Part shown: piece after piece, positions 51,313-60,555 of the stretch
How positions within the stretch are numbered: the stretch's first letter is position 1
Layout of the letters: every line of letters begins with the position of its first letter
Assembly: GCF_008039875.1 (NCBI RefSeq)
Contig: NZ_VRUU01000001.1
Location: 1 to 64,000, forward strand
Origin: Methylobacterium sp. WL119
GTDB lineage: Bacteria > Pseudomonadota > Alphaproteobacteria > Rhizobiales > Beijerinckiaceae
Reading direction: 5' to 3'
DNA length: 64,000 nt
Made by a program: the position numbers and the translations under genes
Notes under the pieces: model-generated
Databases searched by the model: none
Told to the model about the DNA's origin: nothing
The model's input: only the letters and a program-made list of their open reading frames with translations

Positions 51313-52539
51313 TTAGTCGGCGGCCGCGTGGATCCCCATGAACAGCGGGCGCACGAAGATCTCGGCCGCATCGGCGCCGGCGACGTCGCACCAGCGGTCG
51401 AGGTCGGAGGCGGCGTCGATCATGCTGCTCACCACCTGCGCGGCGATCGACGGGTCGACGGCGCGGATCGAGCCGTCGGCGATGCCGTCGCCGATCGGGA
51501 AGGCCAGGCGCTCCCACAGGCGGCGCATGGTCAGCGGGATCTCGGCGCGCAGGGTGTCCGGCAGGGCGCCGACGGCGGTGCAGCGCAGGAGCGGGCCGCC
51601 CTCGGAGACCTGATGGCGCATCAGCGCACGGGCGCAGGCGGTGATCCGCGTCCAGCCGGTGCCGCCGGCCGCCTCGGCCGCCTCCTGCTCCCGGCGCAGG
51701 ATGGCGAAGGTGCGCGCGAAGCACTGGGCGATCAGGTCGTCCTTGTTGTCGTTGTGATGGTAGAACGAGCCCTTGGTGACGCTGAGCCGCGCCGAGATCT
51801 TCTCAACCGAGGCGCCGCGATAGCCTTCCTCGTTGATCAGCGCCGTCGCCGCCCGCAGGAACGGCTCGGTCGGGTCGCCCTGGGCCGTGATCGGGTCCGG
51901 TGCGTCGCCGCTCCAGCGGCTCTCCGGGCTCGCCAAGCCGTGCAGCAGGAGATCGGCGATCCGCGCCCCGACGCGGGGGTAATCCGCCGCCTCGTAGCGG
52001 TCGATCCAGGCGCGGACCGTGTGCACCACCGAAACGACGAGGTGCGTCCGTGCCCGCAACGCGTCGCGGTCGAGGCCGGGGAAGGCGGCCTCGGGGAAGA
52101 ACGCGGCGCGCGCCTGCCGGAAGAAGGCGTTGTAGGCGGCGTAGACCGCCGCGCTCTGCGGCTCGGGCAGCGCGCGCATGTCGGTCAGCCGGACCTGAGG
52201 CGCCCGCGCCCCGGTCTCGATCGCCGCGAGGTCGCGGAAGTAGGCGGCCAGGAATGCGGAGAGGCGCTCTGCCGGGTCGGCGAGCGCCGCCGTCTCGGCG
52301 AGCAGCGCCTCGTGCCACGCGATCGTGCTGACGTAGCAGGCGGCCGCGAGGTCCTCCTTGCGGCGGTAATAGTAGGTGATGCTGTTGGGCATCAGCCCGA
52401 CGCTGCCGCCGACGTCGTTCAGCGCCGTGCCGCGGATGCCGCGGGCATTGAAGTGCCGTGCCGCCGCATCGAGGATCGCCCCACGCTTGAGGGCATAGCG
52501 TTTGGTCTGCCCGGCCGCGGGCCTGCCTCCGTCGATCAT
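51313..52539 (-). CDS. Tandem TetR-family transcriptional regulator
   Basis: A 408-residue protein containing two complete TetR units in one chain. The first helix-turn-helix is AARHFNARGIRGTALNDVGG with SVGLMPNSITYYYRRKEDLA (about residues 25-65). The second is ALINEEGYRGASVEKISARL with SVTKGSFYHHNDNKDDLIAQ (about 225-270). Each is followed by its own helical ligand domain. Start MIDGGRPAAG at 52539. It converges on the pimCD genes and is a likely repressor responding to acyl-CoA, possibly at the inverted repeat near 45758. Confidence 0.85.
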   Translation of the reverse strand: MIDGGRPAAGQTKRYALKRGAILDAAARHFNARGIRGTALNDVGGSVGLMPNSITYYYRRKEDLAAACYVSTIAWHEALLAETAALADPAERLSAFLAAYFRDLAAIETGARAPQVRLTDMRALPEPQSAAVYAAYNAFFRQARAAFFPEAAFPGLDRDALRARTHLVVSVVHTVRAWIDRYEAADYPRVGARIADLLLHGLASPESRWSGDAPDPITAQGDPTEPFLRAATALINEEGYRGASVEKISARLSVTKGSFYHHNDNKDDLIAQCFARTFAILRREQEAAEAAGGTGWTRITACARALMRHQVSEGGPLLRCTAVGALPDTLRAEIPLTMRRLWERLAFPIGDGIADGSIRAVDPSIAAQVVSSMIDAASDLDRWCDVAGADAAEIFVRPLFMGIHAAAD

Positions 52540-52673
52540 CCCAGCGGTTGAGCATGGCGGCGCACGAACTGACAAGCGCCGCGCCGTCAAACGTGGTACT
52601 GCGAAGACACAGGCCGACGGCTTCGTACTTTTAGACGGTTGCGGTGGGTGCGCGGCCGTCTGATCCTCACCGC

Positions 52674-53972
52674 ATGATGATGCAGCACGAAGCGGCGTAT
52701 CAGCCCCATCCCGAAGCCGCGACCGCCCGCCTGTCGGGCCGGTCGCGCACGAGTGCCCGCCCCATGCTGTACGACGCGTTCGAGATGCAGTGCGACCTGG
52801 CCCAGCAGACGCGGGCCTGGGGGCGCGTGCTGCACGATGCCGTCTCGCCCTGGACCGCCTTCGGCGATCCGGTGAACTGGATGTCGGCCGGCGCCCGCAT
52901 GATGATGCGCGCCGGACTGACCTTCGCGCGCCCGTCCTTCGGCATCGAGGCGGTGACGGTCGGCAACCGCGAGGTTTCGGTGGTCGAGGAGCCGGTCCTC
53001 GTCACGCCGTTCGGCACCCTGCTGCGCTTTCGCAAGGACATCGATTCCGAGCAGCCGAAGGTGCTGGTCGTGGCCCCGCTCTCGGGCCACTTCGCGACGC
53101 TGCTGCGCAGCACGGTGAAGACCCTGCTGCCCGACCACGACGTCTACATCACCGATTGGCACAACGCCCGCGACGTGCCGCTCTCCGACGGCGCGTTCGG
53201 GTTCGACGACTATGTCGGGCACCTCGTGCAGTTCCTCGGGGCGATGGACGGCCCCGCGCACGTGCTTGCGGTCTGCCAGCCGACCGTCCAGGCGCTCGCC
53301 GCCGCCGCCGTGATGGCGGAATCGAAGGATGCGGCCACGCCCCGCAGCATGACGCTGATGGCCGGCCCGGTGGATTGCCGCATCAGCCCGACCTCGGTGA
53401 ACGCGCTCGCCACCTCGAAGCCGATCGAGTGGTTCGAGAAGAACCTGATCGCCACCGTGCCGCGGCGCCACAAGGGCGCCGGCCGCCGGGTCTATCCCGG
53501 CTTCGTCCAGGTCTCGGCCTTCGTCTCGATGAACACCAAGCGCCACGTCCAGGGCCATGCGGACCTGTTCTGGCACATGGCCAACGGCGAGGTCGAGAAG
53601 GCCGACGCGATCGCCGGGTTCTACGACGAGTACTTCGCCGTGCTCGACCTCGCGGCGGAGTTCTACATCGAGACCGTCAAGACGGTGTTCCAGGATTACA
53701 CCCTGGCCAAGAACGAGCTGACCTATCGCGGCAACCGGATCGACATGCGCGCGATCCGCAAGACCGCGCTGATGACGGTCGAGGGCGAGCGCGACGACAT
53801 CTGCGCCGTCGGCCAGACCATGGCGGCGCACGACCTCTGTACCGGCCTGCTGCCGCACATGCGCAGCCACCACCTCCAGGCCGGCGTCGGCCATTACGGG
53901 GTGTTCTCGGGCCGCAAGTGGGAGGGGCAGACCTACCCGCTGGTGCGCAACTTCATCCAGTCGCACAACTGA
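52674..53972 (+). CDS. phaZ: Intracellular polyhydroxyalkanoate depolymerase
   Basis: A 432-residue PHB depolymerase of the PhaZ1 class. The catalytic Cys sits in HVLAVCQPTVQALAAAA, replacing the usual lipase-box Ser; VLVVAPLSGHFATLLRSTVK, YITDWHNARDVP and VGHYGVFSGRKW (catalytic His) follow. The more conserved start is MLYDAFEMQCDLAQQT at 52764; ATG 52674 is listed because the frame is open, and the truth lies between them. It degrades intracellular PHB granules to 3-hydroxybutyrate, linking to hydroxybutyryl-CoA metabolism. Divergent from the tandem TetR gene. Confidence 0.92.
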   Translation: MMMQHEAAYQPHPEAATARLSGRSRTSARPMLYDAFEMQCDLAQQTRAWGRVLHDAVSPWTAFGDPVNWMSAGARMMMRAGLTFARPSFGIEAVTVGNREVSVVEEPVLVTPFGTLLRFRKDIDSEQPKVLVVAPLSGHFATLLRSTVKTLLPDHDVYITDWHNARDVPLSDGAFGFDDYVGHLVQFLGAMDGPAHVLAVCQPTVQALAAAAVMAESKDAATPRSMTLMAGPVDCRISPTSVNALATSKPIEWFEKNLIATVPRRHKGAGRRVYPGFVQVSAFVSMNTKRHVQGHADLFWHMANGEVEKADAIAGFYDEYFAVLDLAAEFYIETVKTVFQDYTLAKNELTYRGNRIDMRAIRKTALMTVEGERDDICAVGQTMAAHDLCTGLLPHMRSHHLQAGVGHYGVFSGRKWEGQTYPLVRNFIQSHN

Positions 53973-54081
53973 GGACGGCCGCCCCGCCCTGAGCGGATTT
54001 GACCCGCACGTGCACGATGCGCACCATGCTAGCTTGCCTGCACGAACGTGCTGGTTCGAGGGCGGCGAGGCGATTGCGGGC

Positions 54082-56700
54082 GTGAGCAGTAACGATCCGA
54101 AGCGATCCGGCAACGCCGCACGGCTCGACCGGCTGGTGGCGCGCTCCAACGCCGCCGGCCTGTGGGAGCGGGCCTGGCCGGTGCTGTGGCGCGGCCTCGG
54201 CGTCGTGCTGGCATTCCTCGCCGTCTCCTGGCTCGGCCTCTGGCTCGATCTCTCCGCCACCTGGCGCATCGTCGGCCTCGTCGCCTTCGGTGCCGCGCTG
54301 GTCGCCGTGCTCGCCCCGCTCGCTCGGCTGCGCCGGACGGACCGGCGCGCCGCGCTCGCCCGCATCGACCGCGAGGCGGCGGCGCGCGACGCGACGCTGG
54401 TTCACGCCCCGGCCTCGACGATCGAGGACACGCTCGCCGTTGGCACCACCGATCCCGACACGCGGGCGCTCTGGGCCTTGCATCAGGCGCGGGCGGCACG
54501 CGCCGTCGCAACGCTGCGCGTCGGCCGGCCGCGGCCCGGCATGCCGCGCCACGACCCGTTCGCGCTGCGCGCCGGCCTCGTGGTCGCGGCGGTGGCGAGC
54601 CTGTTCGTCGCTGGCCCGGAATGGCGCGAGCGCCTCGGCAGCGCCTTCGACTGGCGCGAAGCCGCTTCGGCCGGCCCGAACTACCGCATCGACGGCTGGA
54701 TCGACCCGCCGCTCTACACCCGGCTTCCGCCGCTCGCGGTCGCGATGTCTGGCGGCGAGCAGCGCCTGCGCGTGCCGGTGAATTCGCAGCTGATCGTGCG
54801 CATCGCCGGCGAGAGCCCGGCGCAGACCGTGCTGACGCCGAATGCCGGGCTCAAGGCCGTGCCCGGCAAGGAGCCGCGACCCGACCTGCGCGAGGACCGG
54901 TTCCAGATCGTCGGGCCGACGGCCGAGCTCACCATCGCCGCGCCCGGGCAGACCCAGCGCCTGATCGTCGAGGCGATCCCCGACACCCCGCCCGAGATCC
55001 ACGCGGTCGGCGGCCCGGAGGTGAACGGGCGTGGCACCTTCAACCTGAGCTACCGCGCCAAGGACGATTACGGCATCGCCTCGGCCGAGGGGATCGTCGA
55101 GCCGCTGGAGGGGACGCGCTCGCTTGTGCCGCCGCCGCGCATCGCCCTGGCGCTGCCGGGCGAGGCGAGCGGCGAGACCGACACCAAGACGCTCGTGGAC
55201 CTGACCGACAACCCCTGGTCGGGCGCGAAGGTGCGCTTCACCTATCTCGTCAAGGACGAGGCCGGCCAGGAGGGCCGCACGCCGACGATCGAGATGGTGC
55301 TGCCCGCCCGCCCCTTCCGCGATCCGCTGGCGCGGGCGCTGGCCGAGGAGCGCCGTCGCCTCGTGGTGACGCCGGACGAGGGTCGCGCCCGCGTGCAGAT
55401 GGCGCTCGACGGACTGCTCGTCGCGCCCGAGATGTTCACGCCGCAGCCGGGGGTGTTCCTCGGCCTGAAGACCGCGGCGCGGCGCCTGCGGGCGGCCGGC
55501 AACGATGCCGCGCTCACCGAGGTCGCGGACCTGCTCTGGGAGATGGCCCTCAAGATCGAGGACGGCGACCTTTCCGACGCCGAGAAGAAGCTCCGGCAGG
55601 CGCAGGACCGGCTCAAGGAGGCGATCGAGAAGAACGCGCCCGACGACGAGATCCAGCGCCTGACCCAGGATCTCAAGCAGGCCCTCGACAAGTTCATGAA
55701 GCAGCTGGCCGAGAAGCAGAGCAAGCAGCCGCGCGAGCAGGGCTCGCGCGACAAGCAGGGCCAGCCATCGAAGAGCGTGACGCCGGACGACCTCGACAAG
55801 ATGCTCAAGGACATGGCCGAGGCAATGAAGCGCGGCGACACGGCCGAGGCGCAGCGCCTGATGGAGCAGCTGCGCAACATCCTGGAGAACCTGCAGAGCG
55901 CCGAGCAGGGCGGCAAGTCCGACCCGACCGCCCGCGAGATGCAGAAGCAGATGAAGGAGCTCGACCAGATGGCCCGCGAGCAGCAGGGCCTGCGCGACGA
56001 GACCTTCAAGGAAGGCCAGGAGAAGCCCGGCGGCGAGCAGGGCCAGCGTCCGCCGAGCCGCGGTCAGCCGGGGCAGAAACCCGGGCAGAAGGGGCAGCAG
56101 AGCCCCGGCCAGCAGGGCCAGGGCCAGCAAGGTCAAGGCGAGCAGGGGCAGCAGGGCCAGGGCCAGCAAGGCAAGGGGCAGCCGGGCCAGCAGGGCGGGG
56201 TCGGCGAGCGCCAGCAGGCCCTGCGACAGCGCCTGCAGGACCTGCAGAACCGCATGAAGGAGAACGGCATGAAGGGCGAGGAGGGCCTTTCGGATGCCGA
56301 GGATGCGATGCGCGAGGCCGAGAACGCGCTGAAGGACGGCCAGGACGGCGACGCGGTCGACGCGCAGGGCCGCGCCCTCGACGGGCTCAAGCGCGGTGCC
56401 GACGGCATGCAGCAGCAGATGCAGGAATCGGCCGAAGCCGAGGGCGAGGGCCAGGGCGACAAGCCCGACGGCGAGCAGCCCGGCCAGCAGGGACAGGCCG
56501 GTGCCAAGGACGACGACCCGCTCGGCCGCTCGACCCGCGGGCGCGACATGAGCGACGGCCGCGTGCGCGTGCCGACCGCCGACGAATCGGCGGTGCAACG
56601 GGCGCGCCGGATCATGGAGGAGCTGCGGCGCAAGCTCGGCGACCCGACCCGCTCGCAGGAGGAGCTCGACTACTTCGAGCGCCTGCTGCGCCGGAACTGA
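54082..56700 (+). CDS. TIGR02302 / DUF4175 membrane protein
   Basis: An 872-residue alphaproteobacterial protein of the TIGR02302 type. Two membrane helices occupy about 37-80 and a third about 158-175. An extracytoplasmic domain follows, with YRIDGWIDPPLYTRLPPL and YRAKDDYGIASAEGIVEP. Next come long coiled coils (LSDAEKKLRQAQDRLKEAIE and LDKMLKDMAEAMKRGDTAEA) and a Gln/Gly-rich low-complexity segment (about 655-715). The C-terminus is conserved (RRIMEELRRKLGDPTRSQEE). Function is unknown. GTG at 54082 gives MSSNDPKRSG; the upstream frame to 54010 lacks homology. Confidence 0.87.
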   Translation: MSSNDPKRSGNAARLDRLVARSNAAGLWERAWPVLWRGLGVVLAFLAVSWLGLWLDLSATWRIVGLVAFGAALVAVLAPLARLRRTDRRAALARIDREAAARDATLVHAPASTIEDTLAVGTTDPDTRALWALHQARAARAVATLRVGRPRPGMPRHDPFALRAGLVVAAVASLFVAGPEWRERLGSAFDWREAASAGPNYRIDGWIDPPLYTRLPPLAVAMSGGEQRLRVPVNSQLIVRIAGESPAQTVLTPNAGLKAVPGKEPRPDLREDRFQIVGPTAELTIAAPGQTQRLIVEAIPDTPPEIHAVGGPEVNGRGTFNLSYRAKDDYGIASAEGIVEPLEGTRSLVPPPRIALALPGEASGETDTKTLVDLTDNPWSGAKVRFTYLVKDEAGQEGRTPTIEMVLPARPFRDPLARALAEERRRLVVTPDEGRARVQMALDGLLVAPEMFTPQPGVFLGLKTAARRLRAAGNDAALTEVADLLWEMALKIEDGDLSDAEKKLRQAQDRLKEAIEKNAPDDEIQRLTQDLKQALDKFMKQLAEKQSKQPREQGSRDKQGQPSKSVTPDDLDKMLKDMAEAMKRGDTAEAQRLMEQLRNILENLQSAEQGGKSDPTAREMQKQMKELDQMAREQQGLRDETFKEGQEKPGGEQGQRPPSRGQPGQKPGQKGQQSPGQQGQGQQGQGEQGQQGQGQQGKGQPGQQGGVGERQQALRQRLQDLQNRMKENGMKGEEGLSDAEDAMREAENALKDGQDGDAVDAQGRALDGLKRGADGMQQQMQESAEAEGEGQGDKPDGEQPGQQGQAGAKDDDPLGRSTRGRDMSDGRVRVPTADESAVQRARRIMEELRRKLGDPTRSQEELDYFERLLRRN

Positions 56701-56792
56701 GCCGGGGCACGGCCCGCGTCGCATCGCCCCTGCCGTTCGTCCGGCGAAGCGCCTACAAGGGCGGAATCGCTCGCAGTCGAGATCGTCCGTCC

Positions 56793-56978
56793 ATGTCCGG
56801 CAACTCCGTCGTCCTCGTCGCCTGCCTCGCGGTCGCGGTCATCCTCCTCCTCGGCCTCGCCAACATGATGCGCGGGGGCGACGCCAACCTGTCCCAGCGC
56901 CTGATGCGCCTGCGCGTGCTGCTGCAGTTCGTGGCGATCCTGGTGATCATGGGCGTGGCCTGGTGGCGCTCGGCCTGA
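56793..56978 (+). CDS. Twin-transmembrane / HIG1-like small protein
   Basis: A 61-residue protein with two membrane helices (VVLVACLAVAVILLLGLANM and VLLQFVAILVIMGVAWW) joined by MRGGDANLSQRLMRLRV, the conserved loop of twin-transmembrane proteins that resemble the HIG1 domain of respiratory supercomplex factors. In many alphaproteobacteria this gene is next to the cobalamin adenosyltransferase and etf genes, as here. Function unknown. Confidence 0.82.
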   Translation: MSGNSVVLVACLAVAVILLLGLANMMRGGDANLSQRLMRLRVLLQFVAILVIMGVAWWRSA

Positions 56979-57109
56979 TGGATCGGGGCCGCCCGGGACT
57001 GTGACCGCCGGGCCGCACCGGGGCGCATTCGAGCGCGGGCCGGATGAAACGGCGCCCCCGGCGGGTCGGCCCATGCTAGGAATTCCGGGTTCAACCGGAT
57101 CCGCCCCGC

Positions 57110-57742
57110 ATGAAGTCCTCCTCGCATCGTCTCGTCGCCGGCGCTCTTGCCCTCGCGATCGCCTCGCCCGTCGCGGCAGCCGATCTCGGGTACGCGCCGC
57201 GGCCCGCGGCCTACGCGCCGCCGGTGCAGCCCCTCAGCATCGTCTCCGAAGTCCGGATCGGCGGCGCCGTGCAGGATCCCGGCAGCGCCGAGGGCAAGCT
57301 CCCGGGCTTCGAGAAGCAGAACGTCAACGGCGAGATCCTGTTCTCGAAGCCGCTGGTGAGCGCCGATCCGTTCTGGCAGGCCTTCGTGCCGCGCCCGACG
57401 GTGGGCGGCAGCTACAACACCGGCGGCCGGACCAGCTACGCCTATCTCGGCGCGACCTGGTCGGTCGACCTCTTCCCCGAGACCTTCGACCGCCGCGTCT
57501 TCATCGACGGCTTCTTCGGTGGCGCCGCGCATAACGGCTATACCGGCCCGAAGGCGCTCGCCCCGTACGGCTTCAACTCGCTCGGCTGCTCGCCGCTGTT
57601 CCGCGAGGCCGCGGCGCTCGGCTTCCGCATCACCGAGCATTGGAGCATCATGGCGACCGTCGAGCACATGTCGAATGCAGGCCTGTGCGGCGAGAACCGC
57701 GGCCTGACCAACTTCGGCGGCAAGCTCGGCTACACCTTCTGA
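57110..57742 (+). CDS. Acyloxyacyl hydrolase (PagL-type lipid A 3-O-deacylase)
   Basis: A 210-residue outer-membrane beta-barrel enzyme with a signal peptide (LVAGALALAIASPVAAADLG). The catalytic His/Ser lie in TVEHMSNAGLCGENRGLTNFG near residue 185, and the C-terminus ends in the aromatic GYTF expected for barrel insertion. It would remove the 3-O acyl chain of lipid A. The last 26 bases, including the stop, are duplicated directly downstream. It is inserted between the twin-TM and adenosyltransferase genes. Confidence 0.85.
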   Translation: MKSSSHRLVAGALALAIASPVAAADLGYAPRPAAYAPPVQPLSIVSEVRIGGAVQDPGSAEGKLPGFEKQNVNGEILFSKPLVSADPFWQAFVPRPTVGGSYNTGGRTSYAYLGATWSVDLFPETFDRRVFIDGFFGGAAHNGYTGPKALAPYGFNSLGCSPLFREAAALGFRITEHWSIMATVEHMSNAGLCGENRGLTNFGGKLGYTF

Positions 57743-57771
57743 TCTGCAAGCTCGGCTACATCTTCTGATCT
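57720..57771 (+). repeat. Tandem duplication of the deacylase 3' end
   Basis: A 26-base unit beginning GCAAGCTCGGCTAC and ending TTCTGATCT occurs at 57720-57745 and again at 57746-57771, with a single C/T difference. The first copy encodes KLGYTF and the TGA stop of the deacylase; the second repeats the same codons after the stop (KLGYIF then TGA). This looks like a slippage duplication that left the protein intact. Confidence 0.85.
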
Positions 57772-57789
57772 GAAAGCGTCGGCGCACCC

Positions 57790-58362
57790 GTGGTCACCCT
57801 CAACCGCATCTACACCCGCACCGGCGACAAGGGCACCACCGCCCTGGCCGACGGCCAGCGCCGGTCGAAGGCGGACCTGCGGGTCGAGACCTACGGCACC
57901 GTCGACGAGACCAACGCCTGCGTCGGCCTCGCCCGCCAGCACGCCGAGCCGCGCATCGACGCGATGCTCGGCGCGATCCAGAACGACCTGTTCGATCTCG
58001 GGGCCGACCTCGCGACGCCCCCGAGCGACGCGCCGCCGGCCTACGAGCCCCTGCGGATCGTCGCCTCGCAGGTGGCGCGGCTCGAAGCCGACATCGACGC
58101 GCTCAATGCCAACATCGCGCCGCTGAAGTCCTTCGTGCTGCCCGGCGGCTCGCCGGCCGCCGCTGCGCTTCACCTCGCCCGCACCGTCAGCCGCCGGGCC
58201 GAGCGGCTCGCCGTCGCGCTTGCGGCGACCGAGGGCGAGATCGTCTCGCCCGAGGCGCTGAAGTACCTCAACCGCCTGTCGGACTTCCTGTTCGTGGCGA
58301 GCCGCGCGGCCAACGCCGACGGCGCCGACGACGTGCTCTGGGTGCCCGGCAAGAACCGCTAG
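57790..58362 (+). CDS. Cob(I)alamin adenosyltransferase (PduO type)
   Basis: A 190-residue ATP:corrinoid adenosyltransferase. The N-terminal ATP-binding motif YTRTGDKGTTALADGQRRSK is diagnostic, followed by TYGTVDETNACVG and FVLPGGSPAAAALHLARTVS and RRAERL. It makes adenosylcobalamin for methylmalonyl-CoA and ethylmalonyl-CoA mutases. GTG at 57790 fits the conserved MVTLNRIYTRTG start. It lies 18 bases after the duplicated repeat. Confidence 0.93.
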   Translation: MVTLNRIYTRTGDKGTTALADGQRRSKADLRVETYGTVDETNACVGLARQHAEPRIDAMLGAIQNDLFDLGADLATPPSDAPPAYEPLRIVASQVARLEADIDALNANIAPLKSFVLPGGSPAAAALHLARTVSRRAERLAVALAATEGEIVSPEALKYLNRLSDFLFVASRAANADGADDVLWVPGKNR

Positions 58363-58460
58363 GGCGGGCCCGGGCCGATCCGCGCCCGCCGCCGTACCGC
58401 AGATCCGAATTCCCTTCGCCGACCGTCCGCGGCTTTTCGAAAGCGCGTGCGCGCGCCGCG

Positions 58461-58490
58461 TTGACAAGGCGGAAATGTGGCCGTTACGGT
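58461..58490 (+). promoter_or_regulatory. Candidate etfBA promoter
   Basis: TTGACA at 58461-58466 and TACGGT at 58485-58490 are 18 bases apart in the 210-base gap before etfB. The -35 box is a perfect consensus; the -10 box is moderate. It would give a leader of about 75 bases. Confidence 0.5.
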
Positions 58491-58572
58491 CCGCGCCCTG
58501 TGCGAGCCGCCTGCGAAGGCGCTCCGAAATTCGCCGATCACAACAATCCGGCCGCGGAGGAAGTAGACCGCC

Positions 58573-59322
58573 ATGAAGGTTCTGGTGCCCGTCAAGCGGG
58601 TCGTCGATTACAACGTTAAGATCCGCGTCAAGGCCGACGGCTCCGGGGTCGAGCTCGCCAACGTCAAGATGTCGATGAACCCCTTCGACGAGATCGCCGT
58701 CGAGGAGGCGATCCGCCTGAAGGAGAAGGGCAAGGTCACCGAGATCGTGGCGGTGTCGATCGGCCCGCAGCAGGCCCAGGAGACGCTCCGCACCGCGCTC
58801 GCCATGGGCGCCGACCGCGCGATCCTGGTGAAGACCGACACGGTCTGCGAGCCGCTGGCGGTGGCCAAGATCCTGAAGGCGGTCGTCGAGAAGGAGAACC
58901 CGGAGCTGGTGATCCTCGGCAAGCAAGCGATCGACGATGATTCGAACCAGACCGGCCAAATGCTCGCGGCGCTGCTCGGCTGGCCGCAGGGCACCTTCGC
59001 CTTCAAGATCGAGGCCGGCGAGGGCAGCCTCGACGTGACCCGCGAGGTCGACGGCGGCCTGCAGACGGTGTCGCTCAAGCTCCCGGCGATCGTCACGACC
59101 GACCTGCGCCTCAACGAGCCGCGCTACGCCTCGCTGCCCAACATCATGAAGGCGAAGAAGAAGCCGCTCGAGGAGATGGCGCCCGACGCCCTGGGCGTCG
59201 ACGTCACCCCGAAGCTCAAGGTCCTCAAGACCGCCGAGCCGCCGGGCCGCTCGGCCGGCATCAAGGTCGGCTCGGCCGCCGAGCTCGTGCAGAAGCTGAA
59301 GACCGAGGCCAACGTCATCTAG
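58573..59322 (+). CDS. etfB: Electron transfer flavoprotein subunit beta
   Basis: A 249-residue ETF beta subunit. [75 protein letters not shown] and [20 protein letters not shown] (the AMP/beta-recognition region) are the family blocks. It carries AMP and shares the FAD site with EtfA. It accepts electrons from acyl-CoA dehydrogenases and passes them to ETF-ubiquinone oxidoreductase. Confidence 0.97.
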   Translation: MKVLVPVKRVVDYNVKIRVKADGSGVELANVKMSMNPFDEIAVEEAIRLKEKGKVTEIVAVSIGPQQAQETLRTALAMGADRAILVKTDTVCEPLAVAKILKAVVEKENPELVILGKQAIDDDSNQTGQMLAALLGWPQGTFAFKIEAGEGSLDVTREVDGGLQTVSLKLPAIVTTDLRLNEPRYASLPNIMKAKKKPLEEMAPDALGVDVTPKLKVLKTAEPPGRSAGIKVGSAAELVQKLKTEANVI

Positions 59323-59388
59323 TCCCGCAGCGCGCGCTCCCGCATCCGGTCGAGCGCGCGCCTCATCCGAGATCCGAGGTTTGAACCG

Positions 59389-60342
59389 ATGACCACCCTC
59401 CTCCTCGTCGAGCACGGCCAGTCCGAGATCAAGGACGGCACCCTGAAGGCGCTCACCGCCGCCAAGCAGCTCGGCGCCCCCATCCACGCCCTCGTGGTCG
59501 GCGCCGGCAGCCGGGCCGCCGCCGACGCGGCGGCCAAGCTCGACGGCGTCGACAAGGTGCTGCTGGCCGAGGACGCGGCCTACGACCACGACCTCGCCGA
59601 GCCGGTCGCCGCGCTGATCGTCGCGATCGCGGAGCCCTACGACGCGATCGTGTGCTCGGCGACCACCACCGGCAAGAACATCCTGCCGCGCGTCGCCGCC
59701 CTGCTCGACGTCGCGCAGATCTCCGACATCATGGCGGTCGTGTCGCCCGACACGTTCGAGCGCCCGATCTATGCCGGAAACGCGATTCAGACCGTGCAGG
59801 CCGGCGCCGGCAAGAAGGTGATCACCGTCCGCACCGCCGCCTTCAAGGCCACCGGCGAGGGCGGAGCGGCGGCCCCCGTCGAGGCGGTGACGGCGGCGGC
59901 GCCCCCTGCCGGCGGCTCGACCTTCAAGGGCGAGGAGATCGCCAAGTCCGACCGGCCGGAGCTGGCGGCGGCCAAGAGCATCGTCTCCGGCGGTCGCTCG
60001 CTCGGCTCGGCCGACAAGTTCAAGGAGCTGATCGAGCCGCTGGCCGACTCGCTCGGCGCCGCCGTCGGCGCCTCCCGCGCCGCGGTCGATGCCGGCTACG
60101 CCCCCAACGACTGGCAGGTCGGCCAGACCGGCAAGGTGGTCGCGCCCGACCTCTACGTCGCCGTCGGCATCTCCGGCGCGATCCAGCACCTGGCCGGCAT
60201 GAAGGATTCGAAGGTCATCGTCGCGATCAACAAGGACGAGGACGCGCCGATCTTCCAGGTGGCGGATTACGGGCTCGTCGGCGACCTGTTCCAGATCGTG
60301 CCGGAACTGCAGGCCGAGATCGGCAAGGCCAAGGGCAACTGA
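59389..60342 (+). CDS. etfA: Electron transfer flavoprotein subunit alpha
   Basis: A 317-residue ETF alpha subunit. [20 protein letters not shown] opens the N-terminal domain. The C-terminal FAD domain has [60 protein letters not shown] and [20 protein letters not shown]. It lies 66 bases after etfB with GAGG before the ATG. The holoenzyme would serve all four acyl-CoA dehydrogenase-type genes or pairs in this region. Confidence 0.97.
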   Translation: MTTLLLVEHGQSEIKDGTLKALTAAKQLGAPIHALVVGAGSRAAADAAAKLDGVDKVLLAEDAAYDHDLAEPVAALIVAIAEPYDAIVCSATTTGKNILPRVAALLDVAQISDIMAVVSPDTFERPIYAGNAIQTVQAGAGKKVITVRTAAFKATGEGGAAAPVEAVTAAAPPAGGSTFKGEEIAKSDRPELAAAKSIVSGGRSLGSADKFKELIEPLADSLGAAVGASRAAVDAGYAPNDWQVGQTGKVVAPDLYVAVGISGAIQHLAGMKDSKVIVAINKDEDAPIFQVADYGLVGDLFQIVPELQAEIGKAKGN

Positions 60343-60555
60343 AGTCGTTCGTCGCGATCCGAAGGTCGTCGGATCGGGTCACCCGGTCGAACCCGTCGCG
60401 CGATCGCGTGCTCGACGGGTTCCACTTGGGCCGACGAAGGGTCTAAAAGAAACGCCGCACAGCCCTTCCAGCTTTCGCGTCGGATGGTGGGCCGTGCGGC
60501 GTAGGGCAGCTCGACAACCGCTTCGGTCGTCGGCGTCGGGGGCATGGATCGACAG

